Assembly: GCA_036381255.1 (NCBI GenBank) | Contig: DASVDG010000135.1 | Span: 1-64,000, forward strand | Length of the DNA stretch: 64,000 bases | Source: CALBZE01 sp036381255 | GTDB taxonomy: Bacteria > Gemmatimonadota > Gemmatimonadetes > Longimicrobiales > RSA9 | Reading direction: 5' to 3' | Part shown: piece by piece, positions 39,589-49,452 of the stretch | How the letters are laid out: each line of letters starts with the position of its first letter | Position numbering within the stretch: the stretch's first letter is position 1 | Position numbers and translations under genes: made by a program | Notes under the pieces: model-generated | The model's input: the letters and a program-made list of their open reading frames with translations, nothing else | The model's database searches: none | What the model was told of the DNA's origin: nothing

Positions 39589-42459
39589 ATGCCGCCCATG
39601 CGAATGCCGATCGCCGCCGACCACGACGCGTTCCGGTCCCCCGCCGCCGTCCTCGGGCATTTCGCGCTTGCGCTCGCCTTCTTCACCGCGGCGATCGGCG
39701 CCAGCATCCTGTTCCGCGATTTCCTCCGGCCGCACGTCTTCCTGTTCTTCTTCACGGCGGTCGCGTGCAGCGCGTGGCTCTCCGGGTTCTGGCCGGCGCT
39801 CCTCGTCAGCGTGCTCTCGGTCCTCGCGGCCGACTTCCTCTTCATCCCGCCGACGGGCGAGCTCCGGTTCGCGTTCGCCAAGGACGTGGTGAGCCTCCTG
39901 TCCTTCCTGGTCGTGTCCGCCATCATCTCTTCGATCACGGCACGACTCCGCCTGGCGCGACAGCAGGCCGAGCGGGAGGCCGAGCGCCAGGAGCTGGCCA
40001 GCCGCGAGCTGAGGACGGCGTTGGAACACCTGCCGATCGGGATCTGGATCGCCGACCCGGCGGGGAGGGTCGTGTACGGCAACCCGGCGGGGCGTCGGAT
40101 CTGGGCCGGGGAAGCGTTCGCCGGGGCGGAGACGCCCGACGGACCGAAAGCCTGGCAAGTCGACACGGGTGAGCCGGTCCGTGCCGGCGAGTGGGCGCTC
40201 GCGCGGGCGCTGCGCAACCGTGAGGCGTCCTTCAACGAGGAGCTCGAGATCGAGGCGCTCGACGGCACGCGCAAGATCATCAACAGCGCCGCGGTCCCGA
40301 TCCTGGGCGCCAGGGGCGAGCTCCTCGGGGCCGTCGTCGTGAACGAAGACATCACGTCGCGCAAGCTCGTCGAGCGTTCGTTGCGCGAGGCGACCGAACG
40401 GCTGGGCGCGATCATCCGCGCCTCGCCGCTGGCGATCCTGGCCATGGATGTCGACCGCCGCGTCGAGGCGTGGAACCCGGCGGCCGAGCGCATGTTCGGC
40501 TGGCCGGAGGCGGAGGTGATCGGCCGGCCGACGCCGATCGTGCCCGAGGAGCAGCGCCGCGAGGTCGACCGGGAGTTCGAGCTCGCGCTCCAGGGCGAGG
40601 TCTTCACGGGGCTGGAGACCGAGCGGCTCCGAAAGGACGGCTCCCGCGTGTTCGTCAGCGTCTCGACCGCGCCGGTCCGCGCGGCGGACGGCACGCTCCT
40701 CGGCGTCATGGCGCTGTACGAGGACATCACGCAGCGCCGGCGCGTGGAGCGGGAGCGGCGTCGTCTCTCGGCGATCCTCGAGGCGACGCCCGACATCGTC
40801 GCGACCGTGGACCCGGAGGACCTGCGGCTCCTCTACCTGAACCGTGCGGGTCGGGAGCGGCTCGGCGTGCCCGAGGACGCCGATGCGGTCGATTTCCTGG
40901 CCACGGACTTCCTCCCGGCCGAGCAGGCGGAAATGATCCGTAAGGAGGCGGTCCCCGTGGCGGTCGAGAACGGGACGTGGAGCGGCGAGCTCCAGATCCT
41001 GAGCCGGGACGGCCGGCGGATCCCGGTCCTCGCCGTGATCATCGCGCACAAACGGCCGGACGGGCGCGTCGAGTACCTGTCCACGCTCGCGCGGGACATC
41101 GGCCAGCGAAAGCGCGCGGAGGAGTCGCAGCGGCTCCTGGCCGAGGTCGGCCGGATCCTGGCGGCGTCGCTCGACTACGAGGAGGCGGTCCCCACCATCG
41201 CACGCCTCGTGGTCGGAGGCCTGGCCGATGGCTGCGCGGTCGACCTGCTGGAGAACGGGACCGTGCGCCGCCTCGCCATCGCCCACGCGGAACCGGACGT
41301 GGAGGAGCGGGTCCGGCAGCTCGAGCTGAAGTGGCCGCTGAAGCTGCGGCCGGCCTCCGTCGAGGCCGAAGTGCTGAGCACGGCGGAGCCGGCGCTCATC
41401 CGCGAGGTGACGGACGCCGACCTCCGGCGCTTCATGCGGGGGGAGGAGCACTTCCACGCGATCCGGGCGATGGGGCTGCGCTCGATCATGGTCGTGCCGC
41501 TCAACGCCCGCGGCCGCACGTTCGGCGCGATCCTGCTCACTTCGGACGTGTCCGGGCGGGTCTTCGACGAAGAGGACCTCGCCACGGCCCAGGCGCTCGC
41601 CCTGCGCGTCGCCTTCGCGATCGACAACTCCCGCCTCTACGCCGAGACCCGCGACGCCCGGGCCGAAGCGGAGCGCAGGGCGAAGGAGGAGCAGGCGGTG
41701 CGGCTCGAGCTCGAACGCGTGATGGAGAGCCGCGCTCGCCTGGTCCGCGGCTTCAGCCACGACGTGAAGAACCCGCTCGGCGCCGCCGACGGCTACCTGG
41801 AGCTGCTCGAGATGGGCGTCCGCGGCGAACTCTCGCCCGAACAGCGCGAGGGTGTGGAGCGCAGCCGCCGCTCGATCCACTCCGCGCTCCAGCTGATCGA
41901 CGACCTCGTCGACCTCGCCCGCGCCGAGGCCGGGCACATCGAGGTCGAACGCCGCGCCCTCGACCTCGTCGACCTCGCGCAGGACGCCGCGGAAGAGGCG
42001 CGCGCCGCGGCCGAGGCCAAAGGACTCCGGATCACGTTCGACGCGGCCCGGGACGTGCCGCCCATCGCATCCGACGCCGCCCGCATCCGGCAGATCCTCG
42101 GCAACCTCCTCGCGAACGCTACCAAGTACACGGACGCCGGCGGGATCACCGTGTGGGCCGGCGTCCGCGAGGACGGCGCGGCGCCCGGCCCGGGCCGCTG
42201 GGCCGTCGTCGACGTCACCGACACCGGCCCGGGCATCCCTGAGGACCAGCAGGCACGCGTCTTCGAGGAGTTCGTCCGCCTCGAGCCCGCGGAAAAGTGG
42301 GGCGCCGGCATCGGCCTCGCCATCAGCCGCCGCACCGCCCGCGCGCTCGGCGGCGACCTCACCGTGACCAGCGAGGTGGGGAAGGGCAGCACCTTCACGC
42401 TCTGGCTCCCCACGGACGATCCGGGCCGGGGCGCCGACGGCGACGCAGCCGAAGGCTGA
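39589..42459 (+). CDS. Multi-PAS/GAF membrane sensor histidine kinase
   Basis: A 956-residue kinase. The N-terminus has about four helices of the DUF4118/KdpD type (residues 18-110), then three PAS domains (approximately 140-250, 255-375, 385-505; note VNEDITSRK, YEDITQRRR and LARDIGQRKR at their ends), a GAF domain (about 515-680), the phosphoacceptor His724 in FSHDVKNPLG, and an HATPase with NLLANATKY, DTGPGIP and GAGIGLAIS. No response-regulator gene adjoins, although the PorX-like gene is 1.1 kb away. The start among several close ATGs is uncertain (39589, 39598, 39604). Confidence 0.87.
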   Translation: MPPMRMPIAADHDAFRSPAAVLGHFALALAFFTAAIGASILFRDFLRPHVFLFFFTAVACSAWLSGFWPALLVSVLSVLAADFLFIPPTGELRFAFAKDVVSLLSFLVVSAIISSITARLRLARQQAEREAERQELASRELRTALEHLPIGIWIADPAGRVVYGNPAGRRIWAGEAFAGAETPDGPKAWQVDTGEPVRAGEWALARALRNREASFNEELEIEALDGTRKIINSAAVPILGARGELLGAVVVNEDITSRKLVERSLREATERLGAIIRASPLAILAMDVDRRVEAWNPAAERMFGWPEAEVIGRPTPIVPEEQRREVDREFELALQGEVFTGLETERLRKDGSRVFVSVSTAPVRAADGTLLGVMALYEDITQRRRVERERRRLSAILEATPDIVATVDPEDLRLLYLNRAGRERLGVPEDADAVDFLATDFLPAEQAEMIRKEAVPVAVENGTWSGELQILSRDGRRIPVLAVIIAHKRPDGRVEYLSTLARDIGQRKRAEESQRLLAEVGRILAASLDYEEAVPTIARLVVGGLADGCAVDLLENGTVRRLAIAHAEPDVEERVRQLELKWPLKLRPASVEAEVLSTAEPALIREVTDADLRRFMRGEEHFHAIRAMGLRSIMVVPLNARGRTFGAILLTSDVSGRVFDEEDLATAQALALRVAFAIDNSRLYAETRDARAEAERRAKEEQAVRLELERVMESRARLVRGFSHDVKNPLGAADGYLELLEMGVRGELSPEQREGVERSRRSIHSALQLIDDLVDLARAEAGHIEVERRALDLVDLAQDAAEEARAAAEAKGLRITFDAARDVPPIASDAARIRQILGNLLANATKYTDAGGITVWAGVREDGAAPGPGRWAVVDVTDTGPGIPEDQQARVFEEFVRLEPAEKWGAGIGLAISRRTARALGGDLTVTSEVGKGSTFTLWLPTDDPGRGADGDAAEG

Positions 42460-42479
42460 GGCCGCGGCCCCGCGTCGGG

Positions 42480-43514
42480 TCAACGGGCAGGATCCGCGGG
42501 CCGGAGCGGCACGCCACCCATCGCCGCGACCGCCGCGGCCACCGCCTCGACCTCGATCCCCCGCATGCACGCGTGATGGCCCAACGGGCACGCCGGGCCG
42601 CCGTGCGTCGAGCACGGACGGCACGGCAGCGGACGCTCCAGCACCGTCGCCGGGCCGCCGTACGGGAAGAAGCCGAACTCGCGCACCGTCGGGCCGAACA
42701 GCGCGACGACCGGCGTCCCCACCGCCGTCGCGAGGTGCATGACGCCGGTGTCGCCGCTGGCCAGCGCCCGCGCACCCGCCAGTACCGCGGCGGAGCCCAG
42801 CAGGTCGAGCTGCCCCGCCACGGTCGCCGCCCCCGCTGCCGCCGCGATCCGACGCCCGGCCTCCATGTCCTCCGGCCCGCCCACCACCACCGACCGCACC
42901 CCGGCCGCGCCCAGCCGGCGCGCCAGTGCGGACCACGACGCCTCCGGCCACCGCTTCGTCGCGTGCTGCGCGCCCGGCGCGAGCGCCACGTACGGCTCGC
43001 CGTCGGCCACGCCCGCCGCGCGCAGTGCCGCCGCGGCCGCCGCCTCCGCCTCCGCGGTCGGGAACACCTCCGGCGGCCCGCCATCGGGTCGCACGCCGAG
43101 CCCGGCCGCCGCGTCGAAGTACCGCTCCGGCACCGGGCTGGACTCACTGAACCAATTCCGGTTCAGTTGCGTCAGCGCCCAGCGGCGGAGCGTGTGCTTG
43201 CGGTAGCCGCGCCAGCGGGGGCGGGGGACGAGGAGGCGGAGCAGGCGAGCGCGGAGCGTGCCGTGGAGGTCGAGCACGTGGTCGTAGCGTTCGGCGCGGA
43301 GCGTCCGGGCGAGGGCGCGGAGTCCGCCGTCGGCGGGGTCGGGGAGGACGAGGACGCGGTCGACGTGGGGGTTGGATGCGAGGAGCGGCGCGCATGCGCG
43401 CCGCGTCGCGAAGTGGACGACGGCGTCGGGGTGCGCCGCGCGGAGCGCGCGGAGGAGCGGCGTCGTGAGGATGACGTCGCCGATCGAGGAGAAGCGGATC
43501 AGCAGGAATTTCAT
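42480..43514 (-). CDS. GT9-family LPS heptosyltransferase
   Basis: The 344-residue enzyme begins KFLLIRFSSIGDVILTTPLL, the standard GT9 opening, has LALAPGAQHATKRWPEASWSA near residue 185 and ASGDTGVMHLATAVGTPVVALFGPT near residue 270, then a Cys-rich stretch CRPCSTHGGPACPLGHHAC common in this family. It likely adds heptose to the LPS inner core from ADP-heptose. It is divergent from the PorX-led operon and ends close to the histidine kinase gene, convergently. Confidence 0.88.
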   Translation of the reverse strand: MKFLLIRFSSIGDVILTTPLLRALRAAHPDAVVHFATRRACAPLLASNPHVDRVLVLPDPADGGLRALARTLRAERYDHVLDLHGTLRARLLRLLVPRPRWRGYRKHTLRRWALTQLNRNWFSESSPVPERYFDAAAGLGVRPDGGPPEVFPTAEAEAAAAAALRAAGVADGEPYVALAPGAQHATKRWPEASWSALARRLGAAGVRSVVVGGPEDMEAGRRIAAAAGAATVAGQLDLLGSAAVLAGARALASGDTGVMHLATAVGTPVVALFGPTVREFGFFPYGGPATVLERPLPCRPCSTHGGPACPLGHHACMRGIEVEAVAAAVAAMGGVPLRPADPAR

Positions 43515-43517
43515 GAA

Positions 43518-43546
43518 TTGACGCTAACTTCCGGTGGATCTAACTT
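43518..43546 (+). promoter_or_regulatory. Promoter of the PorX-led envelope operon (leaderless)
   Basis: TTGACG (43518-43523), 17 bp, TAACTT (43541-43546). The expected start, about 43553, coincides with the ATG at 43554, and there is no Shine-Dalgarno, so the first message is probably leaderless. Only 39 bp separate the divergent heptosyltransferase gene from this start codon. Confidence 0.45.
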
Positions 43547-43553
43547 AAGCGCC

Positions 43554-45125
43554 ATGCGGACCGTGGCCAAGAGGATCCTGTGGGTCGACGACGAGGTGGA
43601 GCTCCTGGAGCCTCACCTTCTTTTCCTGCGGCAGCGGGGGTATCAGGTCGACACCACCGCGAACGGGGACGATGCGCTGGCGCTGGTCCGGACGCAGAGC
43701 TACGACCTGGTGCTGCTGGACGAGCAGATGCCGGGGCGCAGCGGCCTGGAGGTGCTGGCGGCGTTGCGGCGGGAGGAGCCGCACGCGCGGGTCGTGATGG
43801 TCACGAAGTCGGACGAGGACCGGACGCTGGTCGAGGCGATCGGCCGGCGCGTGGACGACTACCTGGTCAAGCCGGCGAGTCCGCGGCAGGTGCTGAGCGT
43901 GGTGACGCGGCTGCTGGAGGGGATGCAGCTTCAGCAGCAGCGGGCGGCGCAGGATTTCGCGGCACGGTTCCCGGACCTGTCGCGGCGGTGCGCCGAGGCG
44001 TCACGTTGGCGGGATTACGCCGCGCTCTACGACGAGCTGGTGGACTGGGACCTCCGGCTGCGGGAGGCGGGCGAGTCCGGGCTGGCCGATTCGGTGCAGG
44101 CGCTGCTCATCGACCTGCGCCGGCAGTTCGGCGCGTACGTCTGCCGGGCGTACGGCGGCTGGGTGTCCGCGGACGCGCCGGCGGAGGCGCGGCCGCCGCT
44201 CTCGACCGACCTGGTCGCGCGGCATCTGGCGCCGCTCCTGGAGGCCGGCCCGGTGCTTTTCGTCGTGATCGACTGCCTGCGGCTGGACCAGTGGCGGGCG
44301 ATCCGGCCGCTGCTTGCGCCGGACTTCGACCTGGACGAGCAGATCTACTGCAGCATCCTGCCGACGGCGACGCCGTACGCGCGGAACGCGCTGTTCAGCG
44401 GGCGGTTCCCGGACGAGATCGCGCAGCGGCGGCCGGAGTGGTGGTCGAGCGACGAGGGGAGCCGCAACGCGTTCGAGGACGAGCTGCTGCGCGAGCAGCT
44501 CCGCCACCTGACCGGGCGGGACGTGCCGGTGCACTACGAGAAGGTGTTCACGGACGCGGATGCGGACGACCTGATCGGGCGGGTGCGCGGCGCATTGCGC
44601 CGGCCCGGCGTGACGGCGGTCGTTTTCAACTTCGTGGACCTGCTGACGCACGGCCGCAGCGAGTCGGCGGTGCTCCAGGAGGTCGCGCGGGACGATGCGG
44701 CGCTGCGCTCGTTGACGCGGCAGTGGTTCGAGCGTTCGGCGGCGCGGCGCGTCCTGCACGAGGCGTACGTGCGCCGGGTGCCGGTCGTGCTGACGAGCGA
44801 CCACGGCGCGATCCTGTGCGAGCGGCCGGTCACCGTGTATGCGCGGCGGGACGCGACGACGAACCTGCGTTACAAGTTCGGCCAGGACCTCCGCGCGGAG
44901 GACGCGACGGCGGTCTTTTCGGTGAGCGACGAGCGCGTGCTCCGCTTCCCGCCCGGCCGGATGGCGACGAACTACCTGTTGGCTCTGGAAGACCATTTTT
45001 TCGTGTATCCGACGAAGCTGCGCGAGTATCAAGCGCGTTACCGGGGCTCGTTCCTGCACGGCGGGGTGAGCCCGGAAGAGATGATCCTGCCGGTTTCGGT
45101 GCTCACGCCGAGGGCGCGGGCGTGA
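43554..45125 (+). CDS. porX: PorX-like response regulator with PglZ/alkaline-phosphatase-type effector
   Basis: The 523-residue protein has a CheY receiver (residues 1-120; acidic pair DD12-13, phospho-acceptor Asp56 in LVLLDEQMPG, Lys in DDYLVKPASP) and a C-terminal alkaline-phosphatase-superfamily PglZ domain. In the latter, FVVIDCLRLDQWRAI, SILPTATPYARNALFSG and VVLTSDHGAIL provide the metal and nucleophile positions. This is the architecture of PorX, which in Bacteroidota controls type IX secretion and cleaves oligonucleotides. Here it leads an LPS operon. A matching kinase may be the multi-PAS protein upstream. Confidence 0.85.
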   Translation: MRTVAKRILWVDDEVELLEPHLLFLRQRGYQVDTTANGDDALALVRTQSYDLVLLDEQMPGRSGLEVLAALRREEPHARVVMVTKSDEDRTLVEAIGRRVDDYLVKPASPRQVLSVVTRLLEGMQLQQQRAAQDFAARFPDLSRRCAEASRWRDYAALYDELVDWDLRLREAGESGLADSVQALLIDLRRQFGAYVCRAYGGWVSADAPAEARPPLSTDLVARHLAPLLEAGPVLFVVIDCLRLDQWRAIRPLLAPDFDLDEQIYCSILPTATPYARNALFSGRFPDEIAQRRPEWWSSDEGSRNAFEDELLREQLRHLTGRDVPVHYEKVFTDADADDLIGRVRGALRRPGVTAVVFNFVDLLTHGRSESAVLQEVARDDAALRSLTRQWFERSAARRVLHEAYVRRVPVVLTSDHGAILCERPVTVYARRDATTNLRYKFGQDLRAEDATAVFSVSDERVLRFPPGRMATNYLLALEDHFFVYPTKLREYQARYRGSFLHGGVSPEEMILPVSVLTPRARA

Positions 45126-46423
45126 CGGGGCCGGCGAAGGCGGAGGCAGCGGCCGACGCGTCGCCGGGCGGCGGCGTGGCCGGACGCGGGGGCGAGCGCG
45201 TCCGCGGGGCCGGCCCGACGGCCGGGCCGGGGCCGGCCGGCGCGCCGGACGCTGCGGGCGCGCGGGCGGCGGCCGGGCGGCCGATGCGGCTCCTGTACCT
45301 GAACCAGCACCCGCAGTTCGGCAGCGGCTCGTCGAACCAGCTCCTCCAGCTCGTCCGTGAGCTCGTCCGGCGCGGCCACGAGGTCACGGTCTCGGCGCCG
45401 CGGCCGTCCGGGCCCGTGCCGCCGGAGCTCGACCTCGCGCGTTTCGAGGAGGATGCGGGCGCGCGCCTGGTGCGGCTGCCGCCGCTGGCCAAGCGTCCGC
45501 GGCTGGATACGCTGCGCGCGCTGCGGCGCCTGGTGCGGGAGGGGCGGTACGACGCGCTGCACGCGATCCGCGGCCGCTCGCTCGACCACCTCTTCCTCGC
45601 CACGCTCGGGCTGCGGCGCTGCCCGCCGCTCGTGCACACGCACGGGATGCAGTACCCGCTGGACATGTTCAATTCGATCAAGTTCCGGAGCCGGCGGGTG
45701 AAGCGCATCATCGCGGTCACGGAGTTCGTGAAGCAGATGATGGTGCGGACGGGCCGGATCGATCCGCGGAAGATCGAGGTCGTCTATCAGAGTGCGGAGC
45801 TGGAGCGATTCGACCCGGCTCGCGTCGATGGCGCGGGCGTGCGCGAGGAGTTCGGCATCCCGGCCGGCGCGCCGCTGGTCGGGATCGTCGCGAACCTCGG
45901 CGCGTACAAGCGCTACGACCTCTTCGTCGACATGGCCGCGAAGGTCCGGCACCAGGTCCCGGAGGCGTGGTTCCTGTCCGTCGGCGGCGGCGACGCGACG
46001 CCGTACGTCGAGCAGGCGCGGGAGCTCGGCATTGCGGACCGCATCGTCTTCGCGGGGTACCGCGCGGACGTGCCCCGGCTGATCGCGGCGATGGACGTGA
46101 CGGTCAACACGAGCTGGAACGAGGCGCTCGGGACGAGCCGGATCGAGTCGCTGGCGATGGGGGTTCCGACGGTCTCGTTCGATGGCGGCGGCTCGCCGGA
46201 GGTGGTGCGCGACGGCGTGACCGGCTTCCTCGCGCCGTTCCCGGACACGCGGGCGTTCGCGGCGCACGTCGCGGCGCTACTCCGGGATGCCGCGCTGCGC
46301 GAGGCGATGGGCCGTGCCGCGCGCGAGGACGCGCTGCGCCGGTTCAGCCTCGAGGCGAAGGCGGACGCATACGAGCGGATCTACCACGGGCTGGGCGCAT
46401 GGGTCTCTACGGTCGCATCCTGA
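45122..46423 (+). CDS. GT4-family glycosyltransferase
   Basis: A GT-B enzyme. From MRLLYLNQHPQFGSGSSNQL the N-terminal domain is regular; the C-terminal nucleotide-sugar domain shows LVGIVANLGAYKRYDLFVDM and NEALGTSRIESLAMGVPTVS with the catalytic Glu. I give the GTG that overlaps the porX stop (GTGA), which adds a 53-residue Gly/Ala/Arg-rich lead; the ATG at 45283 would give the family-length protein without it but leaves a 157-bp gap in an otherwise seamless operon. Donor and acceptor sugars are unknown; LPS core is likely. Confidence 0.83.
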   Translation: MTGPAKAEAAADASPGGGVAGRGGERVRGAGPTAGPGPAGAPDAAGARAAAGRPMRLLYLNQHPQFGSGSSNQLLQLVRELVRRGHEVTVSAPRPSGPVPPELDLARFEEDAGARLVRLPPLAKRPRLDTLRALRRLVREGRYDALHAIRGRSLDHLFLATLGLRRCPPLVHTHGMQYPLDMFNSIKFRSRRVKRIIAVTEFVKQMMVRTGRIDPRKIEVVYQSAELERFDPARVDGAGVREEFGIPAGAPLVGIVANLGAYKRYDLFVDMAAKVRHQVPEAWFLSVGGGDATPYVEQARELGIADRIVFAGYRADVPRLIAAMDVTVNTSWNEALGTSRIESLAMGVPTVSFDGGGSPEVVRDGVTGFLAPFPDTRAFAAHVAALLRDAALREAMGRAAREDALRRFSLEAKADAYERIYHGLGAWVSTVAS

Positions 46424-48237
46424 GCTATCTCCGGCCGTACGGCGGGCTGTTGCTGGCCTCCGCCTTCGCGACCGCGGCGTTCGCGGCGCTGGACGCGTTC
46501 AGCCTGCTCATGCTCATCCCGTTCACGAAGGCGCTCTTCGGCGAAGGGCCGCTCGAGGTGACGGGGAACGAGCGCGCGATCCAGTGGCTGCTGGACCGGA
46601 CGCTCGGCGTCTTCGTGCCGGCGGAGGCCGACCCGCAGCAGATGCTGCTGGCCATCAACCTGTTCATCCTCGGCGTCTTCCTGCTGAAGAACATCTTCGA
46701 CTTCTTCAAGCAGTACCTGGTCGTCCGGCTGGAGCAGGCGGTCACGCGGGACCTGCGCAACGAGGTGTACGGCCACCTCCTCGACCTGGACCTGCGCTTT
46801 TTCGGCCGGACGCGCGTCGGCCAGATCATCTCACGCCTGACCAGCGATGTCGATCAGCTCCGGTCGCTGGTCACGAAGAACCTGGCGACGTTCCTGACGT
46901 CGGTGCTCCAGATCGTCGCGTCCGTCGTGGTGCTGGTCGGGATCTCGTTCGAGCTGACGGTCGTCGCGCTGGTGATCCTGCCCGGGATGTTCGGCATCTG
47001 GGGGCGGATCCGGAACCGGCTGAGGCGCGGCGACCGGCGGGTGCTGAACCTGGCGGGCGAGGTCTCGTCGCACCTTCAGGAGACGGTCAGCGGGATCCGG
47101 CTGGTCAAGGCGGCGGCGGCGGAGGCGTTCGAGCGGACGCGGTTCCGCCAGTTGACGCAGTTCTACTACAAGTCGTTCGTCCGGACGGAGCGCCTGCGGA
47201 CGACGATCGGCCCGCTCACCGAAATGATGGGCGCCGTCGGCACGGTGCTGCTGCTCTGGTACGGCAGCCGACTCGTGCTGGTCGAGCATTCGCTGGACGC
47301 CGCGACGTTCATCGCGTTCCTCGGGCTCAGCATGAAGCTGTACCAGCCGGCGAAGTGGCTGTCGAAGTTCCCGTCGCTGGTGCAGCCGGGGCTGGTCGGG
47401 GCGGAGCGCGTCTTCGAGTTCCTGGACGCGCCGATCGAGATCGACGACCGGGCCGGCGCGCGGGAGTTCGAGGGCGTGCGTGACGCGATCCGGCTGGAAC
47501 GCGTCCATTTCGAGTACGTGCCGGGGAAGCCGGTGCTGGAGGAGGTCGACATCGAGGTGCGAGCCGGGCAGGTCGTGGCGCTGGTCGGGCCGAGCGGCAG
47601 CGGGAAGACGACGCTGGTCGACCTGGTCGCGCGGTTCTACGACCCGACGGCCGGCCGCATCACCGTCGACGGCGTGGACCTGCGCGACCTCTCGCTGCGA
47701 TCGTATCGTTCCAAGCTCGGGATCGTGACGCAGGAGACGGTGCTGTTCCACGACACGGTGCGCGCGAACATCGCCTACGGCCTGGGCGACGTGCCGCAGG
47801 AGGCGATCGAGCGCGCGGCGCGTGCGGCGCACGCACACGAGTTCATCCTCCAGCTCCCCGACGGCTACGACACGGTGCTCGGCGAGCGGGGCACGCGTCT
47901 GAGCGGCGGGCAGCGCCAGCGCATCGCGATCGCGCGGGCGATGCTACGCGACCCGGCGATCCTGATCTTCGACGAGGCGACGAGCGCGCTCGACACCGAA
48001 TCCGAGCGCCTGGTGCAGCGGGCGATCGAGGAGCTGTTCGCGGGGCGCACCGTCTTCCTGATCGCCCACCGGCTGTCCACGGTGCAGCGCGCGGACCAGA
48101 TCCTGGTGCTGGACGGCGGGCGCATCATCGAGCGCGGGACGCACCGGGAGCTGCTCGACCGCAGGGGCATGTTCCGGCGCCTCTACGACATGCAGTTCGA
48201 CGGCGAGGCCCGACCCGCGGTGGCGGGAGGGCGGTAG
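46399..48237 (+). CDS. msbA: MsbA-type lipid A/LPS-core ABC flippase
   Basis: The 612-residue half-transporter has six helices in residues ~15-320 and a C-terminal ATPase: Walker A VGPSGSGKTTLV, the Q-loop TQET, signature LSGGQRQRIAIARAM, Walker B ILIFDEATSALD, and the switch His in IAHRLSTV. It flips lipid-linked core from the inner to the outer leaflet. It overlaps the preceding glycosyltransferase by 25 bp. Surrounding LPS genes favour MsbA over drug export. Confidence 0.88.
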   Translation: MGLYGRILSYLRPYGGLLLASAFATAAFAALDAFSLLMLIPFTKALFGEGPLEVTGNERAIQWLLDRTLGVFVPAEADPQQMLLAINLFILGVFLLKNIFDFFKQYLVVRLEQAVTRDLRNEVYGHLLDLDLRFFGRTRVGQIISRLTSDVDQLRSLVTKNLATFLTSVLQIVASVVVLVGISFELTVVALVILPGMFGIWGRIRNRLRRGDRRVLNLAGEVSSHLQETVSGIRLVKAAAAEAFERTRFRQLTQFYYKSFVRTERLRTTIGPLTEMMGAVGTVLLLWYGSRLVLVEHSLDAATFIAFLGLSMKLYQPAKWLSKFPSLVQPGLVGAERVFEFLDAPIEIDDRAGAREFEGVRDAIRLERVHFEYVPGKPVLEEVDIEVRAGQVVALVGPSGSGKTTLVDLVARFYDPTAGRITVDGVDLRDLSLRSYRSKLGIVTQETVLFHDTVRANIAYGLGDVPQEAIERAARAAHAHEFILQLPDGYDTVLGERGTRLSGGQRQRIAIARAMLRDPAILIFDEATSALDTESERLVQRAIEELFAGRTVFLIAHRLSTVQRADQILVLDGGRIIERGTHRELLDRRGMFRRLYDMQFDGEARPAVAGGR

Positions 48238-48238
48238 G

Positions 48239-49423
48239 GTGGCGAGCGCGCCGCTGCGGCGGGCGGAGCGGATGCTGCGCGGCGCGGCGACCTCGCTGCT
48301 GCAATCGCTGCTCGGCAGGCGGCAGACGCTGGATCCCGCCGCGCTCGCGCACGCCGCCGGGGAGATGGACGCGATCCTCTTCGTCCGCATCGACCGGCTC
48401 GGCGACCTGCTCGTCTCGACGCCGACGATCGCGGCGGCGCGGGCGCGCTTCCCCGAAGCGCGGATCACGCTGCTCGTCTCGCCGCGTACGGTGCGGATCG
48501 CCGGGTGGGTGCCCGGCGTCGACGAGGTGCTGGTCTTCGACCGCGCGCGCCCGGCGAGCTGGCCGGGGCTGCTGCGTGCGCTGCGGACGCGCCGCTTCTC
48601 GCTGGCCTTCGAGCTGAACGCCGCGTTCTCGTCGACGGCGACGCTGCTCGTCCGCTTCGCCGGGGCCCGACGGACGGCGACGTTCGACGACCCGCGCGCC
48701 CGCGGCTGGTTCGACGTCCTGCTCCCCGTCGACCCCGAGGGGCACCAGGTGCGGACGCACGCGCGCGTCGGTGCCGTGCTCGGCGCCGGAGCGCCGGAGC
48801 GCCCGGTGCTGAACGTGCCCGCCGGCGTGCCGGAGATCGCCCGGCGCTTCCTCGAGGTGCACGGGATCGGGCCGGACGAGCCGGTCGTGGTGCTGAACCC
48901 GAACCTGACGCGCGAGCGGTACCGCTGGCCGCTCGAGCGCTTCGCGGCGCTCGGCGACCGGGCCGCCGCGGCGGGCGCGCGCATCGTCGTATCGTGCGCC
49001 GGTGCCGCCGAGCGCGAGCGTGCGCTCGAGGTCGCCCGGCGCATGCGCGCGCCGGCCGCCGTGCTCCCCGGCGACTGGCCGCTCCCGGACTACGTTCGCT
49101 TCCTGCGCCGGGTCGCCGCGTTCGTCTCGACCATGACCGGCCCGGTCCACGTCTGCGAGGCGCTCGGTGTGCCGGTCCTCGCGCTCTGCACACCGAGACA
49201 GGCGCGGGGGTGGCGCCCGCTCGGCCCGGAGCACCGGGTCGTCGTCTCTGCGACGGACGACGTCGCCGGCATCCCGGCCGACGCCGCGTGGGCAGGGCTA
49301 GAGGAGCTGCTCGCCACCGCCCCGGCGGATCCGTCCGCCGCGCTCGCGGAGCGGCACGGCGCCCTGCGCGCGGCGCCGGGCGGCGCGTCCGAGCACGCGG
49401 GCGTAACCGGCGTGGCGACCTGA
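48239..49423 (+). CDS. GT9-family heptosyltransferase
   Basis: A 394-residue GT9 enzyme. The active fold starts at DAILFVRIDRLGDLLVSTPT after a ~40-residue basic lead. Later motifs are VVVLNPNLTRERYRWPLERF and STMTGPVHVCEALGVPVLAL. The middle contains FELNAAFSSTATLLVRFAGA, the sugar-acceptor side. The start is GTG, one base past the msbA stop. The C-terminal ~60 residues are variable. It likely adds a heptose or related sugar to the core. Confidence 0.85.
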   Translation: MASAPLRRAERMLRGAATSLLQSLLGRRQTLDPAALAHAAGEMDAILFVRIDRLGDLLVSTPTIAAARARFPEARITLLVSPRTVRIAGWVPGVDEVLVFDRARPASWPGLLRALRTRRFSLAFELNAAFSSTATLLVRFAGARRTATFDDPRARGWFDVLLPVDPEGHQVRTHARVGAVLGAGAPERPVLNVPAGVPEIARRFLEVHGIGPDEPVVVLNPNLTRERYRWPLERFAALGDRAAAAGARIVVSCAGAAERERALEVARRMRAPAAVLPGDWPLPDYVRFLRRVAAFVSTMTGPVHVCEALGVPVLALCTPRQARGWRPLGPEHRVVVSATDDVAGIPADAAWAGLEELLATAPADPSAALAERHGALRAAPGGASEHAGVTGVAT

Positions 49424-49452
49424 CGATCCTGCGGAACGGAAACGGAGGTCCG

